Source: Cladobotryum mycophilum
Taxonomy: Eukaryota > Ascomycota > Sordariomycetes > Hypocreales > Hypocreaceae
Direction: 5' to 3'
Length of the DNA: 64,000 nucleotides
Assembly: GCA_036429605.1 (NCBI GenBank)
Contig: CM071590.1
Coordinates: 1,116,001 to 1,180,000 of the forward strand
The notes under the pieces are model-generated. The model had not been told where the DNA came from. It saw only the letters and a program-made list of their open reading frames with translations, and ran no database searches. Position 1 is the first letter of the stretch. The number at the start of each line of letters is the position of its first letter. The position numbers and the translations under genes were made by a program. Positions 34,416-46,377 of this stretch are shown one piece after another.

Positions 34416-36043
34416 TACGATGGTATATTGGGTGGCGTGGTGTGATGTAGTGCAGTAACCTCTGTTCAGTTCTTACTTTGAAAGCAAGTCATTTACATTT
34501 ACGAGCAGTAGTGGGAGGGAGACTGGGAGTAGCATTGGGTTTATATCATCAAGATTCATGGCCACAACGGACAAATCGACATAATGAAGCGTTCTCACAA
34601 CATAGCGGAATATTAGAAAATAAGGGGAATGACAGGTTGCATTTCCCAATTCCGGCTTGGACCCAACTCATGGTCAAGCTTTTTATCAGTGCTGAAAGTG
34701 ATTGATTGATTGACTTCAAGCTAGAGGTTGTCGATGCAGAAACCAAGTTGGGAAATGGTTGTGGATGCAATTGCTCCACCCACTTTAATAGCTGAGGGGT
34801 GGCACCATCCATCACTGTGAGATAAATGGAGGTTTGGCTTTTATACTTGGCAAAAAGAAATTTGTTTTATTTCTGTTCATTCCCTTCGGTGCTTATGGGT
34901 GAGTGCTTCGTAGTTCTGCTACTTATAGCATCTTCTCATTATTATCACCTCTATAATATTGCGTTTTTATTTTTATTTTATACATTTTATTATTCTTTCC
35001 TTTTGTTCATACAACGGTGTGGCTTTCATATCTTCCCTGGGGTGTCAAATTGGCTCCCTTCACTTGGTATGCAGAATCGAAGATCCCTGGCTGGCGGAGA
35101 CTGGGCTGTTCTGTTCAGGTACCCCCGCCCCATCGTGGCACCAGCTAGCAGGGCCTTGTGCATTCTCCCGATCTGGTAAGGGCGATATCATATATGTAGG
35201 GTCGGATTGACAAGTACATACAGAGTACATGCTTGATTAAATATTGCAACTCCATACATACAATCTATAGAATGCCTGGGAGGGGAGCACCGCATTTCCT
35301 ACAGAGTATCTGATTTGATATGCGTTCCGTACGTGACTGTGATATCTGCCGCCTGTTGGTGCTTGTACGAGTGCATGTAACCAGAGCATGCATCAGTGGC
35401 TTGTGTCTACAGGGGCTTATTCTCTTCTCAATTGGCTGCTCGCGTCACGTGTGGAGGCAAAAGCAAGGTGAAGGAGCAAGGGAGGGAATGGAAAGAAGGG
35501 AGGGAGGAGAAACGGAGGAAAGAGGAGACGAGACGCGAGGAAACCATATGAGCTGAGTAACTGGAGGAAAGAGGTCCAGAGGTGGTACTTGCACCGTCCC
35601 CCATGTCCTGTTCCGTGTCTTTCGACTCTCCTCTTCCTCCTCCTCCTCCTTCTCCTCCCTATTCAGCCCATTCCATCTTCATCCTTGCTCCCCTTCTCTG
35701 ATTCAACCTCACATTCTCGCGCCGCTCCACTCTTGACTTGATTGACTGATACTGACGACACCACTATCGCCTATCTACTACGTACACACATACATGCGAT
35801 ACGTGTTCATCCAAGGATACTTTCACCTCCACTGCACACGCCCCCTCTGCAATTGAACTTGGTACTGGTCTCCGTACTAGCGTGATTCCCCAACTGCAAC
35901 ATCCCCGGGCCGTTTAACCTGCTACGACGACGGACGCGGTACCGTTGCAGCACTACCGAATCATTCGTCTGTGCTTGTACATACCTGCTCCATAGCATTT
36001 GATCAATCAACCTCGAGCGTGAGGTTGTTGTCCTAGCAGCACC
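34416..36043. other. Intergenic, 1.6 kb
   Basis: Divergent promoters of the SDR and the C6-like regulator. Purine-rich run at 35460-35540 and pyrimidine-rich run at 35630-35690; no gene. Confidence 0.45.
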
Positions 36044-37247
36044 ATGTCCGCCGCTACCGCTTCCCTGGTCCCGGTCACCACCTTTGAGTTTGTCGTCGGA
36101 AATCGTCCCGACCAACTCAAGGGCGGGTCCAGCAAGAGGATCAGGTCCCATCTCTCCAAGCAGAGCTGGAAGGCTCACTTTGCTGCCCAGCAGGAAAAGC
36201 AAGCTGCTTCCTCAACGTCTAGCTCCTCATCTCCAGACGCAATAGACGAAAACCCGCCGCCCCAGCCGCAGCAGAATGATGAGCGATCAAAGAAGAAGAA
36301 ACGGAGACGACGCCAACTTGCCGTCACCTATGAGCTTGAAGTGGATGCCGACGGTGGCCATGAGGCAACCATAATTCGTGGCACTGATTTGGGCAGAGCT
36401 CTCATTCGTGGCGATGATGTGCCATCTTGGCCAATGCTTCCGCCTGTCGACCGTTTCTTCGGAGGCGCTCGGGTTGATCCGTTCAAATCATATCCTGGAC
36501 CATGGAAGGAGTATATGCCTCGTCTGGTTGATCATTGTAAGTTCCATGTCTCATATCTCACACATTGTTATCCTGGCCAAGACAGAGTCAAGACATGCAT
36601 GTGTGTATATACTACGCATACAAAACAGTGTTGCAGCTCTGGCCTCTGGTTTCTTCTCCTTTACCCACCGACATGACTCGTCAAAATGATGCATCAACTA
36701 ACATGACAAAGACATCACCCATATGGCCGTAGACATCCCAGAGCTTGATCAGCCAGGCAACAAGGGCCTTCTTCGTAGTCGCTGGTTCCGCCTCGCCAAC
36801 ACCGACATCTCCACCTTTCAGGTCGTCATGCTCCTCTCCGCCGCCAATATCATCACCGTCAAGGGTGGCATCGCTTCCGAGCTTGGCTTCCATATGTACG
36901 AGCTCAAGCACGAGGCCCTCAACTACATCAACGCCGCTTTCAAGGACGAACAGAAGCGTCTCAGTGACATGCTCATTGGTGCCGTCGCCAAGATGGCTAG
37001 CTTTGAAGCTATGCATGGCGATGTCCATTCATTCAGACTCCACATGACGGGCTTGAAGCGCATGGTTCAGATGAGAGGTGGGTTGACCAAACTTGGTCTC
37101 GGCGGTCTACTTAGACGTATGATTGTTTGGATTGATCTTAACGGTGGCCTTCTCCTCGATGAGCCCAGGTACTTCCCTGGCCAAACCTTTACTGGCGATG
37201 AGAATGAGATTCCAGAGCCGAACCCAGAAAGATTCATTGCCATATAA
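36044..37247 (+). CDS. Fungal-specific regulator-like protein without zinc cluster
   Basis: Exons 36044-36536 and 36712-37247, 342 aa, frame intact. The leader is Ser- and Lys/Arg-rich (KKKKRRRRQLAVTYELE). Then the segment GGARVDPFKSYPGPWKEYMP begins the domain seen in fungal-specific transcription-factor-like proteins, continuing HMAVDIPELDQPGNKGLLRS and GLKRMVQMRGGLTKLG, then ends. No Zn2Cys6 motif is present. Homologues in Hypocreales are often labelled 'tachykinin family protein', a name with no functional meaning. It may be a transcriptional regulator acting through a partner or an enzyme-like relic; I cannot choose. It is shorter than typical family members. Confidence 0.72.
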
Positions 37248-37573
37248 ACTCCATCCTTACTATTTTCTATTATGATGATTTTTTGTTGCGTATAATACTT
37301 GGGAAATTGGTTTGCAAAGTATCAAATTTTTTTTTGGAGATTATTGGATAAAGTTGTATCTATACTATGCTATTTTACCCGGAAATGTCAACTGTTTATC
37401 CTTACATCCATATCCATCATTAACAAACAATCTCGAGGCCGTTTTTTTCTTCATTTCATTATATCCCAAGCACTTGATTCCATGCAATTTGATTACCTCA
37501 CGCATTACTCTGTCAATGTTGTCTTAAATGAGCAAATATTTTGAAGGAAATAAAATAAAGCTTGATTAGCCCT
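37248..37573. other. Convergent intergenic region
   Basis: Short AT-rich 3' flank between two convergent genes. Confidence 0.5.
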
Positions 37574-39501
37574 TTAAACGAGCACTAGAGCACCAAACAT
37601 GCCGGCCACGAGAGCCAGAGGAGCATGATACTTGTATGCCGCAGCTGTAGGCACCAGAATTGGGCCGGATGGTGTAGTTGTTTTCGAAACGGTAACTCTT
37701 GATGGGACAGGATACATCACTGTGCTGGTGGCGGGCACCACTTGTGTTATATCCTGACCGGGAACAACAACGGTCCGTGTGACGGGGTAAGCTTCTGTGC
37801 GTGTAACGACGTCGACCTGCGTCTCTACCTCTGTGTGTCCCGGCAGAGTGACTGTCGTGAGGATGGTGCTGGGCTTCTTGATCTCGATGATCTTGGTGGT
37901 GGTGTAGGTGATTGTACTTTCAACGCCGGAGACGGTGACGATTTTGGTTGTGGGACAGGCGCTGGTGATTGTTGTGTATTCCACGTCTGTGGCTGTCCTG
38001 GTGTGGTCCGGGTTCTTGACGGTGAGGAGGATGGTGGTGGGGACTTGGACTTGGATGAGGGAGGTGGTTGTGTAGGTGATGGTCTGCTCGTGGCCGGCGA
38101 TGGTGGTGACCTGCGTGACGGGGCAGAGGCTGGTGAGGGTCGAGTACTGGACTGCGGTGGTGGTGAGGGTGGATTCTGGGCCGGGGACGGTTTGGTGGAT
38201 GGTTGTGGGGATTTGGGTCCTGATGAGGGAGGTGGTTGTGTATGTTATGGTGTGCTCTTGGCCTGCGATTGTGGTCACTTGGGTGACGGGGCAGAGGCTC
38301 GTGATGGTCGTGTATTTTATGTCCGTTGCGGTGATGGTGGCGCCGGGGTTGCTGATGGTCTCGCGGATGGTGGTGGGGATTTCGGTCCTGATGAGGGAGG
38401 TGGTGGTGTAGGTGACGGTCTGCTCGTGCCCTGAGATGGTGGTCACTTGCGTCACGGGGCAGAGGCTGGTGATGGTGGTGTACTGGATGTCGGTGGCTGT
38501 GATGACTGGGCCGGGGACCAGGGAGGTGGCCGTGACGGGGACGCGGGTGACGACGTTGCTGGTGATTGTCCGCGTAGCCGTGTAGGTTGTCCCCGGGCCG
38601 GTGATGATTTCCGTGGTGGGACAGATGGTTGTGTAGGTGATGTCTACTTCGGTTGTGATGGAGGCGGTGACGACTGGACCGGGAACGGTGGCGGTGGAGG
38701 TGATGGGGATCTTTGTTATTATGCTGCTGGTGGTGGTGTATATTGTGGTGTATGTTGTTCCTGGTCCAGTGACGGTTTCGGTGACGGGGCAGAGGGTTGT
38801 GTAAGTGACTTCCACCTCGGTGGTTGCCGAGGCCGTGACGACAGGACCTGGAACCGTTGCGGTTTCAGTGACGGGGATCTTTGTTATCACGTTGCTGGTT
38901 GTGGTGTAGGTAGTGGTGTAGGTCGTTCCCGGCCCGGTGACGGTTTCGGTGACGGGGCAGACGGTCGTGTAAGTAACTTCCACCTCGGTGGTTGCCGAAG
39001 CCGTGACGACTGGGCCGGGAACGGTTGACGTGGCGGTGGTGGGGACTCTTGTGGTGACGGTGCTGGTTGTGGTGTATGTTTTTGTATATGTGGTGCCTGG
39101 TCCGGTGACGGTCTCTGTTACGGGACAGACGGTTGTGTATGTGATTTCTACGTCGGTAGTCGTTGTTGTTTCCGTTACAGGGAGAGGGAAAGCTGTGTGC
39201 TGGCAACCCTGGCATGAAGTAACGGTTATGGTGGATGTGGTGAGATCAGTTTGGGTGTATGTTCTGGTTGAGTGGTTAGTTGACTTGAGTGCTTTCTTCT
39301 TTTTTTTTTTTTGGGACATGATTAAGGATAAAAGGGGGTTACTCACGATGTTCCGCTGGTATATGTGTTTGTGACGGGGCAGGTTGTGACGGTGGTATAA
39401 GTTGTCATGGTTACTGTCGAATTGTCCCATCGTTTCTCGGCCTGGGGGAAAGTCTTGCTCAAGGCAGAAGTTGCCAGAGCAAGGAGGATTCCGGACTTCA
39501 T
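37574..39501 (-). CDS. GPI-anchored cell-wall protein with Thr-rich CPVT repeats
   Basis: Exons 39501-39347 and 39263-37574, 614 aa, intact frame. The signal peptide is MKSGILLALATSALSKTFPQ followed by a KR. Almost all the rest is a tandem repeat of about 55 residues built on (T/S)xCPVTxxxTxxG, TYTTTS and (I/V)PTT, with a GP(V/E) turn: ten units, the first in exon 1 and the last degenerate (Cys lost). Thr content is very high, implying dense O-mannosylation. The C-terminus (PTAAAYKYHAPLALVAGMFGALVLV) is a GPI signal. Two subfamilies are visible: units with ETVTGPGTTYT and units with QVTTI(S/A)G(H/Q)E, pointing to two separate rounds of duplication. Probable wall mannoprotein or adhesin-like surface protein. 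Confidence 0.85.
37700..39400. repeat. Coding tandem repeat, about 165-bp unit
   Basis: Ten diverged units encode the CPVT repeats of the wall protein. Adjacent units of the ETVTGPGTTYT subtype are nearly identical at DNA level (for example 38760-38830 and 38930-39000), suggesting recent duplication or conversion. Confidence 0.8.
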
Positions 39502-41260
39502 GATGGAAAGTGTGTGTGTGAGAGAGAGAGAGTGAGAGGAGAGAAAGAGAGAGAGAGGAGAAAATATAGAGGAAGATAGAGAGGAAGATCGTAAAAGCGT
39601 TTAATGTCCAACTCGGGTTATAGGGATGGATGAAGTTGGTTGGAGAGCGGTGATGAGATGAGTTGGATGAAATCGAGGGGGATCACGGTGTCAATAAATA
39701 GGCATAAAGGAGCCGATGTTCCTCTTCCTCTTCCCCCTTCGACTTGAGCATCACCATATTTCAGAGGCTGGAGTTGCAATTCGAGAGGGTCTCTGGAGAA
39801 GAAGGTTTTTCTTGGTGTAGGTGGTTGGGGAAAAACTTTGTATGATGGATGCCTCAAGTCATGGTAGCGGAAACTATTCATGACAATATCTAGTCTCTAC
39901 CTATTGCACGAATAGTATCTAGAGCTTACTGTAAGAGTGATGGAATATATGAGGGAATCCACAGAGTAGCCAATAGCTATTGGGGGGAATAGAGTTCAGG
40001 ATCCATCCGGGGGGACCGTCCAACCCACAACGGTGGCCCAAGCATATATGACCGGATTCGGCAATTGTTGGATCCATGTGCGGTATATCGATGGCTGGTG
40101 AAACCTTGAGATCCAGGAACCCGTTTTTTCCGGTACGACGCATTGGGAAATAGACCGGGGGGATATGTTACTTGGATCTTGTTTGGGTCTGTTCGGTATG
40201 AATCTCTTCTTGGGTCTATCTAGTAAACGCAGCGTTGTTATGGTTCCCATGAAAAGAAACCTTATGTTAATACCATATGCCTTGAAACTGAAGTACTGAT
40301 GTAAGTTAGATTCACTTGCTTGATTGTTTCTCTATTTTTCTATTCAGTAAATGCGGTACTAGAAGGATAGAGAAAAAGTGGTAGGGAGACAGCAGGACAT
40401 GCTCATTCGTGACCCCCTGAGTTGAATAATCATCGTGTTGCTATCTAGGGTATCTCTAAGCAATTGAAACAATACGCAATTTGTTTTATAGCAAGCATAC
40501 CACCACAGTTCATCTGTTAATAGACCATCATTGCCAGATTTCACCACTACGTACGAAGAATTATAATAAAGACAGCACAGTGGATAGATGCACTCGTCCA
40601 AGGATTGTGGCTCATTGTCTAAGCAAGCCCGAAGCAGACATCCCATCTACGACCCGAGAGCTGGCTACAATCTTCAAACCAACGACAAAAGACCGTTTCT
40701 TAAGTGGTATCAGGAACATACACGCCTTCCTCGTGACAAGTTACTCACATCATTTCCAGAACACTGAGGCTCCGTCTTTACCTCTTTACCAAGTCTGTAC
40801 GTGCTCTTTAGAAAACGTGTAGAGCAAAACGGTTGGCCGCCTTTTGAACATGGCTTTTTGGCCTGCTTGCGGGACTCATCGTAGGCGTATGATCAGTTTA
40901 CCCCTATTAATATAATACAAACCCAACAGCTTCTCAACTTGGCCATTAGTTGTTTGTTCTCTTGTTGGCGTAGTGAAACAAATGATCGCTCAAGGTGAAG
41001 CGATGGGACCTAACAACTCAAGCACCGTGTACTATTGTAATGAGAAAAGGGGCCAACTGTCTTTGCCGAAAGAAAAGCTGGACGATGGAGGTAATGGGTA
41101 AAGGAAAAGGAACCTTGCATTTTTGGGCGCCGTCAAACTCCTCAAGCGGTCACAAATAACCCGTCTGGCACTAAGACTCTCATTATCGTTAATAACACCA
41201 TCAACTCACGCTCGCTATCTTCATTACATCATGTACTATACACATCCTCTCGTGCACACA
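39502..41260. other. Intergenic, 1.8 kb
   Basis: Promoter of the wall protein (GA-rich run at 39512-39570) and 3' flank of the MFS gene. An open frame near 40481-40822 has no recognisable domain. Confidence 0.45.
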
Positions 41261-43145
41261 TTACTGCCTCCTAAATGTCTGCGACGCATCCACCAACAAG
41301 GTCGCCACCAACAAAATAGCATTGAATATCGCCATCATATAAAACGGAACTCCATTCGACCACTTGTCGAACAACAACCCGCCCACCTTTGTAAGAATCA
41401 AGATGGCCGCACCACCGCACAAGGAGTAGACTCCAGCGATGGACCCCTTTAACTTGACCCGTGAGCCGGACTCGTCTTGGCTAGACAGGCGAATAAGGGG
41501 TTCACCCTCTGTAGACTCGTCCTCGTCTGGTGCGAGATACGAGGTTCGTCGGGCCGTTCGGGGTACATCGACTGCCAAAATACCCCGGCCCAATGAGCCC
41601 AAACTGCACACTATGGACCCAATCTGGCTGATGCCGATAAGAGAGACAACAAGGAAGATGATAGGGCTGCCGCCCCTTCCATCCACGTTCTTAATCTCCG
41701 GACTCGAAAGCCGCGGCAGAATAATGTAGCCAATGATACCAAAAACAGTAGCCACGACAATGGGGTAATTCACTCGTCCAGTCCGGCTTGACGCATGTCC
41801 AAACAGTGGTGCACAGATCAAACCCATGAGCTGTGCAACACCAGTCAAAATGGACGAGAGAATGTAGGCCTCACGGCACTCCTTCTTCAGCTCGGGCGAC
41901 GGATCATTCGGCGACCCCTGGCAGAAACCGTTCCTAATAAAGAACGTGTTGATGAAGAGAGGGATGAAGAGCGAAATGGCAACCGTTGAAGCTCTTGCAA
42001 CGAACCCGCCGAGATAACCAAGCGCAATTCTTGAATCAGTAAACCCAAGCAGCACCGAGTCTTGTATCAGATGAAGATATGGGATCACCTACATAGCGTC
42101 AGTGACAAACCCCATACAATAAGCCGAAGCGGCAATAGTAATGTCGTTTACCTTTCTTGGCGCCCTGCCTCCAGGGAACACATGGGCATCCTCCTGGTCG
42201 CCGTCATGAGGCTTAAGTCCAAGCAGCAACCTCCACCCTTTGCCTTCTTCACTCTTGATATCGCGCAACCCAAAGGACACAAAGACAGAGACTACCAGCG
42301 CCACCGCTCCTACGATATAAAAACTATACTCGACCGCCTTGCCGGGGGTCACACCATCGACTTCACCAAACTGAGCGGGCAACGGCAAGAAGAAGCTCAG
42401 AGCCAAGAGGGCTCCGCAGCCGGTGAACAGGCCAACGTAACCAGCCAAGACGGACGACTTTCCAGCCTTGCCCGGGGTATCGGAAGCAACAGAGGGGCGT
42501 CGCTCGTTGGATATCGATCGGGTGTAGACGTCCGGCGTAATTGTTGCCTCAGACTCAACCGAGAAGGCAAGGCTTAGACGGCCAACGGAGTGGCGGTCAC
42601 GCCCAGTCCTCACACTTTCATATGCGTTGCTGGGTGGCTCGTTACCATCATCCGTCAACGTCGGTAGAATCGCCGTCACCATAGTTGCCCTATACATACA
42701 CACAGCACATTAGCACAACTCGCACGCCAAAACCAATGCACAAGCAAAGGGGGTGTCCATACGTAGCCGACCCTCCCACGGCAAAAAATATGCGCGCCAG
42801 AAGCAACTCCGGGTACACATTCTTCGCCTGCACAAACAGCACCAGCGCAAGGCCGACAATCGCATATCCTATGACGGCAACCCATCTCACGCCCAACCGG
42901 TCCGACACGAGGCCCCAGGCAGGACACGCCACCAGCGCCACGAGCTCGTCCGCAAAGCCCAGGGTGCCGACGACGTTGCCCACGCCTTTCTTCTGGCCTA
43001 TCAGGTCGGTGATGACGAAGGAGACGGAGCTGTTGAGGAAGACGAGGAACGAGATGGAGAAGAGGGAGATGCCGAGGAGGTACGTCACTGCCTGGACTGG
43101 GGTGGTGGATGCCGCAAACGGCAGGACGCGGCGTATGGATGCCAT
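41261..43145 (-). CDS. MFS transporter (YCR023C-like)
   Basis: Exons 43145-42763, 42689-42093 and 42029-41261 give 582 aa in frame with about 12 hydrophobic helices. Helix 1-2 region is YLLGISLFSISFLVFLNSS. The MFS loop signature is GFADELVALVACPAWGLVSDRLGVRW (G-x-x-x-D-x-x-G-R/K). A long hydrophilic loop of about 85 residues follows (NEPPSNAYESVRTGRDRHS and others), and a further loop before the last helices carries EDESTEGEP. The loops and layout resemble yeast YCR023C, of unknown substrate. No cluster context. Confidence 0.85.
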
Positions 43146-44001
43146 CAGTCGGTCCTTGTTCTAGTAAGTGGGTGTATATTTTATAAAAGAAAAAAGAAAT
43201 TGAAGCCAATGAAGAAGCAATGCGCGATGATTTTACATGGCACAGCTGAGCAACGCAGAAAAGAAGAAGGCTGTTGGATTCTATGACGAGCTTTTGGCGT
43301 GGGAGTGAGCTGAAGCTTGATGGTTGAGGTGAAAGGCGGTTACCTCCTCTAAAGTGGATGCAGGTACATGCTCGGCATTTAGCCCAGCGCGTGACATGAG
43401 AATGTTTATACAGGTACAGGTACAGGTACAGGTACAGGCACAGGTACTCTGTATGACCGCCAAGTTATTACAACGTCACTTGAGACAAACTTACCAAACT
43501 AGGCGATAGAAAATACATACAAAAACCCTCTCTTCTTACGCCAAGAAATAATTGCCTCAGTAGGAATAGAAATAACCAGCAATCAGATGCTGGGTACTGC
43601 TAGATACTGCTGGGTACTTGTCATATGTTGGCTTATGTCTTCATGGTTCAAGCTCTCTCGTCCCGTCATTAGCGCACGGCAATGTATCGTATCGCCGCCC
43701 CCTTTATCGTGACCTGCTTCATCCAACCTCGACCAATAACAAACGCTTCAACACACTTTTGAACGGCTTCCCAGCCGTGACCTATAGTAGTACTAGGTAG
43801 TCAAATATCTTCAGTCTTTCACTTTCAATAATTTCTAATGGGACATTATGTAACAACGCAATTCAAAGCCCTCAGGGCCCATGTCCGAGCCATAACCTAA
43901 AACTCCAAAGCTCCCATCTTTGCCTCCCTAACGCTTGTTCAAAGAGACAAATGTGCCCAAGTTATATCCATGTTGTTTTTTCCCCCTCATCTTGGCTTGG
44001 T
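43146..44001. other. Intergenic
   Basis: Promoter of the MFS gene and 3' flank of ARP8. Contains the CAGGTA array at 43411-43446; no gene. Confidence 0.5.
43411..43446. repeat. CAGGTA hexanucleotide array, six copies
   Basis: Five perfect CAGGTA units and one CAGGCA, head to tail, upstream of the MFS gene. Confidence 0.9.
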
Positions 44002-46377
44002 TTACCACGCCCAGAGCACCTTGTGGTGAAGAGTTCGAGCCCCTAATCTCTCAAACTCAAAGGGGGTAATCCACGAGTCGTTGGTCGACAGCTTTGCAAA
44101 CACACTGGCTCCCTTCCATGCCACTACCTGCTCATCCATATCCCTGGCACTCCTGCTGATGAGGATCCTATCGTTCAAGTCTGGCCTTCGTGCCCTGAGC
44201 TTCTCTTCTAGAACCACGGTAAACTGCGGAATCTTGGAGCCGCCGCCAATCACCATGATACTGCCCAACAAATCACGCATCTTCTTCTCGTCACCTTTAG
44301 CAGCGTTTTGAATGCTCGTAAGAATAGCAACATCCAAAGGCGCCAATGGAAGCACAGAGTCTCTCTCCGCCGCCAAAGATTTAGGGCTGCGGGCGTTCGG
44401 GTCAACAAACATTCCCGCCGGTGGCTGCGTTTGCGATCCTTGTCCCGGTACAGGTGTACCCGCTGCGCGAGGTGCAGGGCTATCGCCGTTGAGGCCATCT
44501 CGGTTTGATCCAAAGATATAAGGTGCGGGGATTGGAGTGTTGATCCCCTCTGGTGCTGGAGATCCAGCATGGGAGCCCATGGGAGTTCCATTCATGACAT
44601 CCCCACGGCCAAGGAAATTGAACGATGCCTTCTCCTTGCTCGGCGTCGAAACCTCGGGCTGCGATTGAGGAAAGCCATTGGCACTGGCGCCCAGCGAAGG
44701 CTTCAGCAGAGTCAGGATCTCCATCTGAGCAGCAGAAGATGGATCATCTGGGATATCCACATCGTAAGAATTATAGGATCGCTCCACTAATTTTCGTCGG
44801 CCTCGGAGCTTGGTGCTGTTGTCAAAAATGGCAGGGTCAAATACACCCATTGCTGAGAGAATGACCTCGTCATACGTCTTGAACTGGTATTTGCGTGTAG
44901 GCTTGTTGGGTGCTCGAACATGGAAGTTGTAAAGTTGAACTGAGATGTCCGCTTGAGCCATGGTGCAGTGCTTGATCTTGAGCTCCTCGGCCAGCAGGAA
45001 ATCGTATCGCCTTTGCAGGTTAATCTCCTGATAGGGGAAGTTGTCGTAGAGCATCATTTTGATAAAGGTTTCCGTAATGTCATATCCGCCATATTTCAGG
45101 TTGATTCTGGAGTCGTCGATGCACAGGCCGTCCTCGACGCAAGTCACAGACGTCTTTTGCGCCCCAACATCGACGACGCAGGCTTGTGTGTAACCTGCAC
45201 CAAACGTCGCAGCCATGCTCTCCTGGATAAAGCATACTCTGTTAAACTCGAACCAGGTCATGCAAGATCGTAGAACCTGCTCCACAAATTTCTTGTCGTA
45301 CAAGTCCGGGATAACGAAGACACAGCTATACTGTTGCCACTCGCTATTCGTCACTAACCCGAGTTCCTGGCGCAAGGCTTTGTCCAAGAGGGTTTCAAAA
45401 TCGTCAAAGAGATGCTCCTGACTTGTGTAGCCATCCTCATTCCAGTATCCAAGTCGAATCGGCCACCACAGCTTAAATTTAGGATTCGAGTCGTCCGGTA
45501 CACGCAACGCCTTGTTTCCAATAAAGCATGATGCAAGTGATTCGGGATCCTCAAGCTGACTGACGTCTGTCCAGTCAATCTCTAGCGGGTCGTTGTGCAT
45601 CTGGATAATTTCGGGTTCCGTGCGACGGTTGTAGGTCTGAACCAGCTCCTTGGAGTTGGGCAGCACTTTGCGTTTGTTGGCGCGCATCTCCACCTTGAGG
45701 TCGTTGCACATCTTTTGATACTTCTTTGACCACTCCTCACCATACTGCTGGTCTGTTGTTTTCGCATCAAACTGTCGACGGGGTAGAGCCTCGTGCATAT
45801 CAGATTCCGTCTGGGGGAATTTGGTCGCGAGGGTTGTCGGTATCGTCTTGGGGAGTGCGTCGCTGGCAAATCCTATTCGAAAATTCTGGCTTCCAGGATG
45901 AATCACAATGACTCTGGATGGATCCAGGCCACTCGAAGGTGTCGCGGCGCCATCTTCTTCATTGAGATCTGGTAACGGAAGGGGCAGTTCGCCATTGGCG
46001 TTTTTTGATAGGAATCGGTCGCGGTCTCGAGCATTCTGTACTAGTCGATCGCGGGTTGCGTCGCTCTGTAGTCGGAGAGCCAGGACTTGATCATCTCGCT
46101 TCATATAATCCCTAGCAACAAGTCAGCTCGTGCAAGCGCAAGGAAGACCAACCGTTACCGCGTACGTATAGTAATTTTTTTGGTTGATGGGTGTCACATC
46201 AGGCCACGATGTCAGTTTCATGCCATTGTCGGTCCTCTCCAGCCCTGCGCGACAACCTCGTCAGCCCAACGCCATTTCGATAGTAGATACAATGCCAACT
46301 CCTAATGGCCTGAACTTCAAGTTTGTCATCAACTTACCCTCTCGGAGGAGGACTCTCTCTGAAACCTTTCCAACCAT
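44002..46377 (-). CDS. ARP8: Actin-related protein 8, INO80 complex
   Basis: Arp8 is a nuclear actin-related subunit of the INO80 chromatin remodeller that binds nucleosomes and actin. Exons 46377-46338, 46244-46166 and 46111-44002, 742 aa. The two short 5' exons add MVGKVSERVLLREG and the family motif NGMKLTSWPDVTPINQKNYY. Actin-fold parts: IVIHPGSQNFRIGFASDALP, the ARP8 segment PESLASCFIGNKALRV, FVEQVLRSCMTWFEFNRVCF, ACVVDVGAQKTSVTCVEDGL, SIMVIGGGSKIPQF, and the C-terminal KGASVFAKLSTNDSWITPFE. A Ser/Pro/Gly-rich insert (about residues 505-600) is a usual fungal addition. The frame is intact. Confidence 0.95.

Noticed and set aside
37742..39374. Several Gly/Asp- and Val-rich + strand frames
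   Set aside because: Antisense shadows of the Thr-rich wall-protein repeats.
43411..43446. CRISPR-like direct repeats
   Set aside because: A pure hexanucleotide microsatellite without spacers, in a eukaryotic genome.
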